A stretch of DNA of 64,000 nucleotides, from contig CAJNDS010001802.1 in the NCBI GenBank assembly GCA_905221605.1, forward strand, positions 277,501 to 341,500, written 5' to 3'. The translations under genes and the position numbers were made by a program. Of this stretch, positions 12,760 through 25,498 are shown piece by piece. Below the pieces are notes generated by a model, which did not search any database, was not told the origin of the DNA, and saw only the letters and a program-made list of their open reading frames with translations. How positions within the stretch are numbered: the first letter of the stretch is position 1; every line of letters starts with the position of its first letter. This DNA is from Symbiodinium natans (taxonomy: Eukaryota > Sar > Dinophyceae > Suessiales > Symbiodiniaceae).

Positions 12760-13204
12760 CTTGCACCTATGTCCCGGTAAACCTTATGCACTATGCAGCT
12801 AAGGGTTCAGGTTGGGGATGCTCCTGCTTGTCGGAACAGTGTCCGTGCCCGAAGTGAAGCAAAAGCTTAACACCCTTAAGCCCTTAAGCTCTAACCTCGA
12901 GATCCTCAGGCTCTAACCCTGCTGAAGCCCTGGCGCCCGGTCGCAGGCCCTGCCAGTGGCCCTGCCTGCTCTTCTTGGTGGGGGGGCTCAGGGTTGCTTT
13001 GGGGTTGGGGCTTGGGGCTTGGGACTTGGGGTTGGGTGGTTTAGGGTTGGGTCTTGTGCATGGAGATTTTGGGTTGGCTTTTTTGCGTGTAACAATCGAA
13101 GTCGGAGTTTTCATGACTACGCGAATTTGCCGTCACGGCATGTGGCACAATTCATCAAACAGTCCCAAAGACGTCAATCCAGGTTCTACTAATTTGGGAA
13201 GTGG

Positions 13205-13680
13205 GAGACAAACGGGAGACGGGTGTCTCAGCATCCAAATTCGAACAGTCCCAGACGCGCGCTACAGCTTCCGGGGTATGTTCACGAAGGGGGACGCCTG
13301 GGAGATGAAGTCCTAGACGGACGTCACAGCATCCAGGGCGTGAGCGAGACGCAATCCCACACACCTGTTACAGCATCCAGGGTCTGTCCACTTCACGAAA
13401 GGGCGACAAATCGGAGACAAACAGTCCCGGACGAGCGTCGCAGCATCTCGAGTCTGCTCATGGGAGGCAAACAGTTCCAAATGGGCGTCGCAGCAGTCAG
13501 GGTTTGCTCATTCACAAAAGTCGAAAGGGGCAGGCAACAGTCCCAGACGGGCGTCACAGCATTCCAGGGTGGAGGCAAATGGGAGACGACAGGCCCAGAT
13601 GCGCATCACACATCCAGGTCACCACCGCAGTCTCAAACGGGCGTAGCAGCATCCAGCGTGCCGAGAAACGTGGGAGACAT
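13205..13680. repeat. Degenerate ~50-60 bp minisatellite
   Basis: At least eight diverged units built on (A)CAGTCCCAGACGGGCGTC and RCAGCATCCAGGG, for example near 13230, 13338, 13371, 13424, 13480, 13545, 13590 and 13635. A stray related unit lies near 14090. Confidence 0.75.
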
Positions 13681-14639
13681 TAGTCCCGGGGCCCTTGTGC
13701 TCATGGTCAGCAACCAAGCAGCGTCTTCCTGGTGCAAAGTTGCGTTGAAAACAATGCTTTGTCAATGCCGACTTGATGTCTTTTGATGTCTAAAAGCATC
13801 TAAAAGCATGATTTCACAATGTTGGGTTGCTGCTTTCGTGGGAAAGCTACAGGTCACGACCAGTTGAATGTCGGGCTTTTTCCGGGTGCGGGTTGTATCT
13901 TCATGGGAAATATGTTGATCACAAGCTGCGAAACGCAAGTTGACTTCTTTGTTTTCCCATGCACAAAACGGTAACAAGAGGTTTCGGAATCCAGGACCCC
14001 GGGACCCCATTCAAGCTGTGGAGCGGGGGGCGGGTTTGTTCAAAAGGCATCGTCTGAAGCTGCTCGAATGCCCAAAGCAAGCTGGGACACTCCCGGGCGT
14101 CACAGCATCCGAGGAGCTGTGGGGCCCGTGCTGAGTTTCAACCTGCAAGTATGTCTGGGGAGTCCGCGGACTCCAGCTCGGTTGGGGTGGTGGTACTCAC
14201 AGGCCTGTTCTGAAACTTCTGGAAATCCCTTTAGAAGAAGGCTGCATCCAGCTGGAGGCAGGACACCGACTGTGCACAACACGGTTGGGTGTGAAAAGCG
14301 AGATGAAGGAGAAAGACTGGCAGCAGGTGCAAATGCGGTCAGAATGCAGGTCATGAGGCTAGAATCGGCTAAAATGTGGTAGGTCAGGCACGACTGGAAT
14401 TTCTGTTGCGTGGTTCCTTGATCTCTAGTACGGGTGCGGGCACGGAGCCCTGCAAGTAGTTTTTTTTGGACCGCTTTACATGCCACGCCGCTAAACTCTC
14501 CGAGCCCTTGAAGCCTCGACGAAGGATCCAGAAGGTCGCAGCAGGTCTGCATTCGGAAGGCTCCCCCTCAAGCCCGACTTGAATCATCCCGAGCGCAACC
14601 ACAGTGAGAGGAACTCGGCCGAGTGCTTCATCGACTTCG

Positions 14640-15120
14640 GGCTTCTTTGAACAAGGCCGGCTTTTGGATCTGGGACGGCTGAGCCGCTTAGTGGTCTGGA
14701 TGAGTGCTTGGGTTTGGGGAGTTGGGCCTGGGCCTAGGAAGGCCTCTCACTGCTGGCCACACGTTATTGCTCAAGAACGCTGCTGGCCGCAAACACAGCT
14801 GCTTAAAACTGCAAGTCGAGAATCACGTAAGAGGTGCCACCGGGTGCCCAATCGAAACCGCTCAAAGATCTCTCACAGCACTGACAAGGCCGGTGAAAAC
14901 GGGCCGCGGGAGCCTTGCGCCTCAGTGCAGAGGGCCTTCGCCTGAAAAAATGTCGAGTGTTTCAGGTCCCAGAGATTGATGCCTTGGCTGGATTGAATAG
15001 TGCTGTTAACCTTACAATCCGTTGTTGCCGTCTGCGTGTCGTCCAAGATTCTGTAGAACGAGCTGAAGAGAGCACCTATGCTACACGACATTGTTGCCAT
15101 CATCGTGTCTAAATGCTCAT
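14640..15120. repeat. Duplication block Y0 (oldest copy)
   Basis: Diverged copy of the Y block. It shares GTTATTGCTCAAGAAC, CTGCTTAAAACTGC, CGCGGGAGCCTTGCGCCTCA and GATGCCTTGGCTGGATTGA with Y1 and Y2. Its left part matches the sequence before Y2 (from ~35995), which Y1 lacks. Confidence 0.8.
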
Positions 15121-15256
15121 GTCTGTACATTTGTCATGTACCCTTGGCCCCCGCGGCGTCGGCAATTCTTGCAGCTCGACGCAACAAGAAGGCCATCACC
15201 ATGGACGAGATCCATGACCGCATCCTTGGCAGGAACTGCGCAGATGACAAGGCCCT

Positions 15257-15600
15257 TCTTCAGGATCCCAAAGAAGTGAAACGCACCAGAAATCGCAAGC
15301 CCCAAACCCCAAACCCCAAACCCCCAACCCCCAACTCCAAACCCCAAACCCCACCCGCTAAAGCTCCGGAAGCATTATTCACGTCAGCTTGAGAACAGTA
15401 CGAAGAACTTGGAGGAACTTGCTTGTTCTCTTATCTGCAGGGCTGGGTTCCATGAGGATGGAAAACATTCTCGGGCCCAGATCTGGCTGGGCTCTTAGGT
15501 CCTTTCTGCTGACGGGTTTCAGAGAGCGTGTTGCCGAAGTGGCGACGCACACACACACACAGAGACAAAACTCGCTTCAATCCCGAGACTCCCGAACAGC
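15257..15600. repeat. Duplication block A1
   Basis: Starts CTTCAGGATCCCAAAGAAG, contains a CCCCAAA/CCCCCAA tract (15299-15355), then AAGCTCCGGAAGC, TCGGGCCCAGATCTGGCTGG and a CA-repeat, ending in ACAAAACTCGCTTCAATCCC. It matches 31938-32311 with few differences. Confidence 0.88.
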
Positions 15601-15701
15601 AAAGAAAGCCTATTTTTGCTAACCTCATGTTTCTTGCTCTCGGGCACGAACAGCCAAAAACAACTAACCTAATGTTGTTAAGCAAATGTTTCTTGTTTTA
15701 C

Positions 15702-15905
15702 CAACAGGCCCGAAACACTCCGTAACAAAGTGGCGTGCGGCGTGCTCATACAATCGCAGGAGTGACGTAAAAAATGACCAACAGGCCCGAAACGCTCCGT
15801 AACAAAGTGGCGTGCGGCATCCTCGTACAATCGCAGGAGAAGAAACGACGAACAGGCCCGAAACGCTCCGTAACAAAGTGGCGGTGGCATCCTCGTACAA
15901 CCGCA
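15702..15905. repeat. Three ~72-77 bp tandem repeats
   Basis: Units begin RACAGGCCCGAAAC at 15702, 15779 and 15851 and share CTCCGTAACAAAGTGGCG and CGTACAA(T/C)CGCA. The last unit is shortest. Confidence 0.88.
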
Positions 15906-16499
15906 CTTTAGACTGCAATTCGAGTGCTTGCCTCTTTTCGCAACTTCGAGCCAATCCCCAACGACATTGGTCCATGTTGTTCGCTGCTCTAGGTTTTGTC
16001 GCGTGCAAGCAGCAAACATCATCGGCCTCATTTCGGCCTCTGCCTTGTTTCTTTGTGGTACCCCCCGCGCTTCCCCGGGACCCCACAAATAGCAACTCTC
16101 CACTTCAGCTGCAACATGTTGCATGCCACTTTCGAGCATTTGCTCGATCCATCGTCAACGGAAGAAGGTTCCAGAGAACAGGCAGATGATCAGTCATGAT
16201 CAGTCGCCTGGACGAAATCAAGTCGAGCAGATTTTGTCGCTACTTGCGGTGTTCCTCTGCGTCCTACCGGACTCAAAGGAGAGTGCTCAGATCAGTCTCA
16301 GATCCATGTACTGCTATCTGAGCAGCGTGCGTTGCGTTCACCCACCGTGTGCAGTGTCTGGACCCCGAAAGGGCTGCAGCATTTTTCCGAGTTGAGTTTA
16401 TCATGCCAGGCAGCCCGCGTTGAGAGCACGCATGTGGTGTGCCACAGACACGCTCTCGTGCGTGCATCATTTGTGAGACACTTGCATCGAGCAGGCAGC

Positions 16500-17660
<1,161 letters not shown>

Positions 17661-19573
17661 GTAAGGCGTCTCGCGCAGGCAAAAGGCGTCTCATCAGGTC
17701 GTCGCACTGCAATTTTCTAGCATGGCGCAGTTATCTTCATGACACGTGGGCGTCCCGCCAGGGCGTCCCCTTGCAGTTCTGTGTTCTGGCACATTCCTTG
17801 ATACAGTTATCTTTTGGGGTCTCGCGTAGGTGTCACAAGGCAGTTGTCCAGCATGTGTGGCGGATGTCTCACTGCGGCTGTAAAACCCGGACCCCTCCCG
17901 TAACCTACCATAGGCCCTACTACTGCATTAAAGTCGATTCTAGTTCTGACACGGAACCCCACACCCCTTACTTAAATTCAGCGCAAGGTTTGCGGGGTTC
18001 CGGTTCAATGGATGTTTTAATATCATAAACCGTTTGCGTCGCACTGTTTGGTCGGGAACGGACACACTCATCCCTTTGTGTTTCGCTATGTTGCGCAAGT
18101 AGTCTGGCAAGGCGTTACATCAGGGTGCATCGTTGTCCGAAATCTTTTGGAACAGGTGCCCTGCGCTAGCACTGGGTTTTTGTTTCCCAGGTGTTTTGAC
18201 ACGCACGAATCATGACCACCCATGTCTGCCCATGCCCAGCTGACTCTTGGCTCAGCTGGCCCTGACCTAACCCGAGTTGGGGCCGTGCATAGTTTGCGAG
18301 CATCTTTTCGCCCGCCCGCCCTTGCCCTGCTCACTCTTTGCCAAACTCTATGCACTCTCCACAATCGCCAACAGCTTTCCGCTTCCCAAAGTGGAGTAGC
18401 CCAACGCACAGCCGCACTGCTGCCTCCCAAAGAGGAGTAGCACCCGTGAAAAGGCCAGCGTGTGCAGGGTAGGACGTTGTTGCCCCTAGTCCCCCTCCCG
18501 TAGGGTCTTTGGGATCTAGAGGGCTCGCACTACCCGCTTTTCCCCCAACTAGGGTTAGGTCTTGCAGTGGGCGTTGTCTGAACGGTCTCGCGTGCTTTTT
18601 GCTTGTTTCTTGCTATGCTGCAAAAGTAGCCTGGCAGGCGTGTCTCCCTGGAGATTAGCTTTCTGTTGGTCGCCTTTTGCTTGCATGGGTTGCCTTTTGT
18701 ATTTAGGGGCATCTACTTGGGGTGAGTCGCCTGTCGAAGGGCGGAGGAGTTCTGGAATCGCATCGAGTCGGCGCTTTGCCAGGATCTCAGAGCACCGAGC
18801 TTGACAGGCATGGCTTAGGCATTCCCAGGGCACTTTCTCAGAAGTGCTGAAGTCCCCAGTCCATCAAGTCATGGCTGGTCAAGAAATGCTTAAACCTTAC
18901 TATTCGTACTTGGGTTTCTCCCCCCGCAGCTCTTAATATAGGATGTGTCCAGAGCTCCCGTTAAAACTATGAGCAGGCTCATTTTGGACCTTTCCTGGCT
19001 TTTATGACTTAGAAACTGTACCATGATGAGTGCCGAGGGCGGGTTCCTTGTCAAGAGAGTTCTTGTCACGTAGAAAGACCGAACAGCAGTGAGTCACGAT
19101 GTCTGAGGCTGAGGCCTGAAGCTCAACACTGCCGCAAACCTCCAAACTCTCAATAAACCCAAACCCTAAACCCATGCCAGGGACTGTCGAGGTTAGGGGT
19201 CAGGGTCTAGAGTTTAAGGCTCACAGGGATTGACTCCAGATTTCTCGTCAAGAGTCAAGAAGAGATCCTTGAAGTAGAGCATGCTCGCGCCCTTGGCCAT
19301 TTTCTTTGGAGATTCGTAGTTGACAGTTGACCTGCGCGAGATTTGGGCACGGACACGGGGCTACGTATCGACCGGTAGCCACGGACTGAGCTCATGCGGT
19401 GCAGGGCTGAAAAGGTTTATCGTGTTATAAGGTTTGTGCAAACATCGTACCTTCGGGGAAACACCCTTCGAAGGTTACAAATGCTGGCACCGCTTACTCC
19501 GCACCAGCAGAGTCCCTAAACACCCTAGATACCTTCGATTGGCTTCCAGGTACCCTAAGTCCACAACAATAGG
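17661..19573. other. Unique sequence between GA block and X1
   Basis: Nothing recognised. Absent from copy 2 of the segmental duplication, where the GA block joins X2 directly. Confidence 0.55.
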
Positions 19574-21010
19574 GGTGACCGGGACCGTGGAGCGGTGGGT
19601 TGTGCGTCTTGCACATGCCTAGCGGGGGTTTATGGTTTTAACAAGATCTAAACCAATGGGAAGTCTAACACCGGACAAAAAACTTCGTCCCATCACCACT
19701 TTGACCAGGCCGGCGACTTGGAGGATGTGTTGTTTCCGGATGCATCGGCTGTCGACAGTGCCAAAAAGCTGAGCAACGCACCGTTCAGGGGGTTTGCGCG
19801 TCGCATTCCTGGGCAAGTGTGAACCTGGAGTTCTGAACCCCAGCCCCAAACCCAGACCCGGCTACAACCCTGAAGTTCGGGTTGTCTGGTTCGGGTTGTC
19901 TGTGCATGTGCTCAGTTTCGTTGCCATATTCAGATTCAGCCCAAAGCGACAAGTCCCCAAACAACAGGATTTGCAGTCGCCGAAGACGTTTGCGCGAAGC
20001 TACGCCTGAGCCAACAGAAGTGCAAAACGCTTTCACCGCCCATCGTTTCGTTTTGCTTGGTATTGGTTGCGCTTCGTGACAGTTCCAGCCACATACGGCA
20101 GTTTTTTGCTATGCATTTTCATGAAATCCCAATACTCTTGCCAAACATCAGAGCTAAAGTTTGGGAGCAGTGTCGCATCCGATGGCATGGCGCTTTGTGC
20201 GCTCGGGACGCGTGAGCCTCAGCAGCAGCATGTTGCCGTCCCTTGCATTGAGGGGTACTGTATTGGCTCTTTCCACAAATGCAATGTGAATTTGCGCACC
20301 GATCCCTGGACTCTGTTTGTTGCCGATGTCACCCTAGGCTCGGTCAATCGAGTCCTAGATATGGGGCTTTTGGGCACAAAGGGCTTTAGCGATCTCGTGC
20401 AGATTGCCTCGAGTTCACGTTGATGGGGGTTTGCGCATGGCAGTTACCTTTCTCTTCAGCAAATGCATATGAGATTCCCTCCTTGCTGTAAAGCTTCAGC
20501 CTTAAGCCGGTCCGTGTAGTTCCTCGGGCATCCAAGCCTAGACCATGTACCTGAAGTCCATCAAAGCTTTAGGGCTTAGGGATTTCTGAGCATGCTCGAT
20601 CCGCGTCCGCAATCGGCAGGCGGGGCGACATGGCGCCCGTGCTCAACTCTTTGAGGTGCAGCGCTGCAATTACAAACCTGAAGCCTTGATGATGCAATGC
20701 ACCCAGAACCCTAAACTCGAAGCCCAAAGCCCTAAGCCCTAAGCACTGAAAAGTCCTAAGCCCGCCCAAAAGGCCGAGCTTCCCCTGCCCCCCACCCGTC
20801 CTTTTTTGGAGATGTTTGCATTGTCACTTACAGGTTGAGGTGGGTTCCAGGTTTGCCTAAGCCCAAGATGCTACATGGCTACTTCTGGGTTTCCAGGTGG
20901 GCTGGGGCCTTTTGGTGCTGTCTTGGGACAAAGCTTTGTGAACACTCACCCCGCGAACCCTAAACCCTATGAAGGCTGCAGCCCTGCTTCATCGGAAGTG
21001 GGCTTTCTAA
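19574..21010. repeat. Duplication block X1
   Basis: ~1.43 kb matching 33619-35050 at what looks like about 99% identity. The few differences include a 6 bp indel near 20464 and a C/T-run change near 20298. No gene was recognised in it. The block ends 52 bp before the YR retroelement. Confidence 0.92.
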
Positions 21011-21061
21011 TTTAGGGCTTGGGGCTTAGGGGCTAGGGGTTTGGGTTCAGTGTTTGAGATT

Positions 21062-21153
21062 TGTAGGTGTTACATGTGAAGCATGAACTTGTTACACTGC
21101 ACAAACGAAGCTGATGAATCCTCAGCTGTGGGAGCCTCGAAGATTTTTCCTTC
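21062..21153 (+). repeat. Terminal repeat A1 of YR retroelement
   Basis: Ninety-two bases that recur unchanged at 27489-27580. The repeat begins TGTAGGTGTTAC and ends TTTTTCCTTC. It contains the ORF1 start codon at 21083, so it probably also forms the 5' end of the transcript. The left flank is TTTAGGG-like degenerate sequence. Confidence 0.88.
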
Positions 21154-22434
21154 ATCTTTCCCTCGAGGCCTTATCCCACAGAATCGGGCAATGGCAAGCT
21201 GGGAAGAGTTTATCTCTAGTGCGGAGCAGTCGCCCCCGCAGGCAGCTATTCGCGACAGGGTGGTAACTGTCTTTAAGGATGTGTTGCATGCTGCAACTCC
21301 TTGGGATGCTGAAGGGCTGACTGAGGATTCCTTGACAAATGCCATAACAGATTCTCCACCCGCTCTTGCACTGGCCCGGCGAACACTTCGGAATGTAGAA
21401 GCAGCTGCCAAAGCTCGACGAGTACAGGTGTCGCAAAGCATGGCTTTGACAGGTGCCGGAAGCGTGACAGCCAGTGCTAAGGCCTTGGCTGCAGCTATGG
21501 CGCCAATGAAGACGACGGACGCGCAGGACTTGTTATCCAAAGCACACCTGACAGGATTGCAATATCACTTGCAGCCTGACCAAGCCTTGTTCGACGTGTT
21601 GCAAGCTCACACGGATGAGGCACGAAAGAATGGAAAAACGCCCTTCCTTTTCGTGGACTTGACGGCAAAGGATACCCTTCCGCTGTGGGTGCCCGGCGAC
21701 AACGTCGGGGGGAAATTTTCCTGGCGAGATGAGGAAGAGTTTAGTTTGGCCAGCACTTCCCCGATTGGGAGCTTAGGTGACCTCACCAGGGCGCTCAAAA
21801 GTGCTACCTCAACCCCACGCTTCTTCAGGTCGGTGCCGCAGTGGTCGGCAGCTTTCTGGCGATGGGCCGTGGCAGCAGTGTCTGCACAGCACATCACCAT
21901 GCCACAGGTTCTGGCTCATCAAGATGTCGTGCTGCAACTCTGCGAGCAGGAGAGGCTTCGCTCACGTCCTCCTTACGCTGCTTTCTGTATGATGAAATGG
22001 CAAGGAAGCTCTGGGCTCGCAGAGCTGACAAGAAAGATCCTTCATTTGACCTGAACTCTGAGACTCAGAAGCTTGACAAGGACCTCAAAGAGATTGTCAT
22101 GCAGAGGCTCAGCGTTGTCGTGCAGATCACAGAGGTTGAAGGCAGTGGACCTGCAAGTGCGTCTTCAAGGATGGACGAGAAGGTTACGCAACAGCTGGCC
22201 GCAGCGGAAGCTGCGCAAAAGAAAGCAGAGTTGGTTACCAAGAGTTTGGCAGCGGCTCAGAAGGGCATTCTGGAGAAAGCTGCTGCGTCTGCGACGGTGA
22301 ACACCACAACTGCCAACACCGGGGGTCAGCCAGAGGAGCGGAAGTTGTCGGCCAAGGAGTTGAAGACACAGAAGTGGTTTCAGAAACAGAAGCAGAGAAA
22401 AGAACAGCAGCAGTACAGAAAGAGAGGAAACTGA
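21083..22434 (+). CDS. ORF1, gag-like protein of YR retroelement, one frameshift
   Basis: The ATG lies inside terminal repeat A1, so A2 carries the same start codon. The first frame is open from 21083 to 22054. The second part continues in another frame to 22434. Around 21977-21985 the first frame loses sense and the second picks up, which fits loss of one base; a sequencing error or a programmed shift is also possible. No enzymatic motif is seen. The N-terminal half is mixed alpha-helical in character. The C-terminal part is Ala/Lys/Gln-rich, probably helical or coiled, and ends in a strongly basic tail (KQKQRKEQQQYRKRGN) suited to binding RNA. Position upstream of RT makes a gag role likely, but this is inferred from order and charge. 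It stops 42 bp before the ORF2 start. Confidence 0.75.
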
Positions 22435-22476
22435 GCAGGGGACACCGGCGCATGCTCTTGGCTGCCAGACACAGAC

Positions 22477-25314
22477 ATGCCTGCGGCCTTGCTGCGCTTG
22501 CCGCAAGTGACGCCTGATGGTCTCGCGTGTGCCGGTGACCCTCCAGCTTCGTTTTTGGAAGTCTTTGCTGGTGATTGCGTTCTCACGTTAGCCATGAGCC
22601 TGACTGACGTTGGCCCATACATGCCATGGGATCTGCGCTATGGACAGGAGTTCGATGTCACTGTGCATGGCAGTGCCATTTTGCAGTTGGCAGAGGCTGG
22701 TGCATTGTTTTGGGTGCATTTGGGAACGCCGTGTCAAAGCATGACTTGGGCAAGGTGCCCCCAACTTAGAACCACAGCTTGTCCACTTGGCCGTGGTGAT
22801 TTAACAAAGCATCAAGCGCAGTTAGTTGCCAAAGGCAATGAGCTTGCCAAATTTTCCCTGAATTTGTGCTGTTGCCAAGCAAAACATGGGCGATTCTTCT
22901 CTATAGAAAACCCTGAGTATTCCTGGCTTTGGGTCCTCCCGCAAACAATTGAGCTGCGACACAGCGAAGGGGTAGCAGCTGTAAGGTTCCAGTTTTCCGA
23001 ATACTTTGTGCCTTTCTGCAAGCCCACACTTGTCGTACACAACTCCCCTTTTCTGCACGTGCTAGCAGAAGGAGTCTTGCCGTGGCGAGGACCTAAGGTG
23101 AAACTCCGAGGGTTGGCTTTGTTTAAGGGGAAGCACCAATTTCGCACACACCTTGCCCAAACGTACCCACCGCTGTTGGGTCTTAAGTTTGCAGATGCAG
23201 TTAGCCAAACTTTGACGTGGGCAAGTCTTGGCGGCGATTTGAAAGAAATGTCGGACTCAATTCGGGTCAAGTCACATCACCTGCCATTGGCCTTGCAACA
23301 AGCTGAGTCGGAGGTAGTGGCGAACTGCTGCGTTCACTGGAAGTTAGTGCCAAGTGGCTTGGGAGCTGTTAAAGGGTTGAGCCCGCTGGAACACGTTGCT
23401 TTTGCACTGCAGGCATCGCATCCAGGTGAAACTCAAAAAGAGCTGCCGGCGATCGTGCAACAAGCGGTTACTTTTGAGTGCCGGCAAGATGCCGCAAGCG
23501 TTGATGCCTTCCGCCTGTCGCTTCTAGAGAAGTGCTTGCACATGCATGCCAAGATGGAGCTGGAGCACAAAGAGTGGACACGTTGCGCGCCCGTGGAACT
23601 GCACGCGCACGCGTCGGCAATTCACGGCCCGTTGTGGAAAGTGTTGCTGCAACAATGTGAGCTGCCGCATGCGCAATTTCTTCACGACTTGCAGTTCGGT
23701 TTCCCTCTGGTGGGCGAACTGCCGCCGTGTGAGGGTGACTCTGTGGACCAAAAGTTTGAAGCTGACCTCACTGTCCGAGAGCTTGAGTCCTCTCGTCAAG
23801 TGATCAACCGCAAAGTGTTGGGAGCAGTTTCTGAGCTGCCGTTTTCTGCTGACATCTTGCCGCAAACAGTTGAAGACGCAAAGCTGGGTTTCATGTCCTT
23901 CCCCAGAGCCTTGGTTCCAGAAGATGTCTCACATCTGTCTCTGACTAGAAGAATTCCTGTCAGAGAGGAACGCTCGAAGGGTTGGCGTACCAGGATCGTC
24001 GACCATGAAACCGAAAGCATGATTAATGCCGCCACCGTGCCTTGTGACAAAATTCGTCATAACACGTTGGATGATCTTGCCAGCATGACGTTGGCCTACT
24101 TTCAGCAAGATTGCAAGGTTCTGCTGTGGAAGAGAGACATCTCCAAAGCTTTCAGACGAGTTCCCATAAGGGTTGCTCATTTAGTCTTTGCGTGGACGGT
24201 GTGGCTGCATGATAGCTGTTTGATGGTTGCTCAGCACAAAGGCATGCCGTTTGGCACTGTGTCCGCGGTATACGCGTGGCACCGTGTCGGCTTTATGCTC
24301 TGCAGCATCCTGCAGGCCCTGTTCTTGTGCCCTGCTGCTCGCTATGTGGATGACTTCTTCGGGGCATCTCGGTTGGGGGTTCGATGGCACGCTGGTCGAA
24401 TTTTGACCGTCGTCTCCAAGTTGTTGGGTTTTCCAGTCGATGATGACAAGTCTGCTGAGAACGATATTTTATTGATTGTTCTGGGTGCGGAGTGTAGGAT
24501 AGATTGGCCCCGGCGTCAATTGAGCACCCGCGTGGACCCAGTGAAGGCAGTCAAATATCGTGATCAGTTGCTTCGCGTCATCTTGTCTGGAAAGCTGACC
24601 CCTGGTGATGCCTCAAAGTTGGCAGGCCGTTTGTCCTTCTCTGTCACAGTCTCGGGCAACAGGGTTGGCAGGGCTTTCATCAAACCGTTTCATGCCCAAG
24701 CGCACAAGCCACTGTACGGCAATGCTACATCACCTCTGTTGCGCCAAGCTTGCGAATGGTTTCTCAAGTACCTTGAGTGTTGCCCTACTTCAGTGCGGGT
24801 ACTCACCCCTCTGATGCGTCCCTCGGCCACTTCGTGGACGGACGCATCAGGTGAGTCGCGTTGGGTGGCGGCAGTGCTGTACTTTCAAGGAACTTTCTAC
24901 TGGACGCGCGCGCGCACGCCAGATCAAGTCTGGCGGCTGTTGCAGCCCAGAGGTGATCATCAAATCGGATTTCAAGAGTTTCTTGCAGTTCTTTTAGCTT
25001 GGGCCACATTCAAGAAGCTTTTGCAAGCTAGTTTGTGGCTAAATTTTGTTGACAATGACTCAGTCCTGCACGCGATATCCCACGGCAGCGGGGGTAACGA
25101 TGAAACCTCCTTGTGCATTGGACGGCTGTGGCTTGAAATTGCGGCCGCTGGAGTCGACCTCCATGTGGGACGCGTTGAAAGCGCTGCGAACATCGCGGAC
25201 GGTCCCACGCGAGACAGGCTTCAGTTGTTGGCATGTTTGAAGGCCACGTTTGTTCCTCCAGAGCTTCCGTCGTGGGTGCACACTCTGTGGGAGATTCCAA
25301 GCTTTGAGCAGTGA
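22477..25314 (+). CDS. ORF2: methyltransferase-like domain + reverse transcriptase + RNase H
   Basis: 945 residues, fully open. Residues ~25-155 look like a C5-cytosine-methyltransferase fold: FLEVFAGDC (motif I-like, ~27-34), PWD (~50-52), GTPCQSMTWAR (motif IV PCQ, ~84-94) and SIENPEYSW (motif VI ENP-like, ~142-150). Residues ~500-700 are reverse transcriptase: KGWRTRIVDH, KRDISKAFRRVP (motif A Asp, ~552), GMPFGTVSA (motif B) and YVDDFFG (motif C, ~622-628). Residues ~780-910 are RNase H, with WTDAS, QEFLAV, FVDND and NIADGPTR supplying the D-E-D-D acidic set. All visible catalytic residues are present. The ~160-500 stretch is unassigned. The ATG used is the first in frame after ORF1 ends. 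It would copy element RNA to DNA; the methyltransferase-like part could modify element or host DNA, but key C5-MTase motifs beyond IV and VI were not verified. Confidence 0.9.
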   Translation: MPAALLRLPQVTPDGLACAGDPPASFLEVFAGDCVLTLAMSLTDVGPYMPWDLRYGQEFDVTVHGSAILQLAEAGALFWVHLGTPCQSMTWARCPQLRTTACPLGRGDLTKHQAQLVAKGNELAKFSLNLCCCQAKHGRFFSIENPEYSWLWVLPQTIELRHSEGVAAVRFQFSEYFVPFCKPTLVVHNSPFLHVLAEGVLPWRGPKVKLRGLALFKGKHQFRTHLAQTYPPLLGLKFADAVSQTLTWASLGGDLKEMSDSIRVKSHHLPLALQQAESEVVANCCVHWKLVPSGLGAVKGLSPLEHVAFALQASHPGETQKELPAIVQQAVTFECRQDAASVDAFRLSLLEKCLHMHAKMELEHKEWTRCAPVELHAHASAIHGPLWKVLLQQCELPHAQFLHDLQFGFPLVGELPPCEGDSVDQKFEADLTVRELESSRQVINRKVLGAVSELPFSADILPQTVEDAKLGFMSFPRALVPEDVSHLSLTRRIPVREERSKGWRTRIVDHETESMINAATVPCDKIRHNTLDDLASMTLAYFQQDCKVLLWKRDISKAFRRVPIRVAHLVFAWTVWLHDSCLMVAQHKGMPFGTVSAVYAWHRVGFMLCSILQALFLCPAARYVDDFFGASRLGVRWHAGRILTVVSKLLGFPVDDDKSAENDILLIVLGAECRIDWPRRQLSTRVDPVKAVKYRDQLLRVILSGKLTPGDASKLAGRLSFSVTVSGNRVGRAFIKPFHAQAHKPLYGNATSPLLRQACEWFLKYLECCPTSVRVLTPLMRPSATSWTDASGESRWVAAVLYFQGTFYWTRARTPDQVWRLLQPRGDHQIGFQEFLAVLLAWATFKKLLQASLWLNFVDNDSVLHAISHGSGGNDETSLCIGRLWLEIAAAGVDLHVGRVESAANIADGPTRDRLQLLACLKATFVPPELPSWVHTLWEIPSFEQ

Positions 25315-25498
25315 TAACAGTTGTTACGCCTTTTGCTCTAGCATGTGCAGCAGAGTCCATGTTACACAGGCAATATATGTAGTTGGCTTTTTTTTTTTTT
25401 TGATATTATACGATTCAGTCTTTGATGCTCACTTTCCCTTTGCAGCCGCTTGCTCAATGGGCAGGCTGGAGCTCCCCTCATATGGTCTCGGTTGATCC

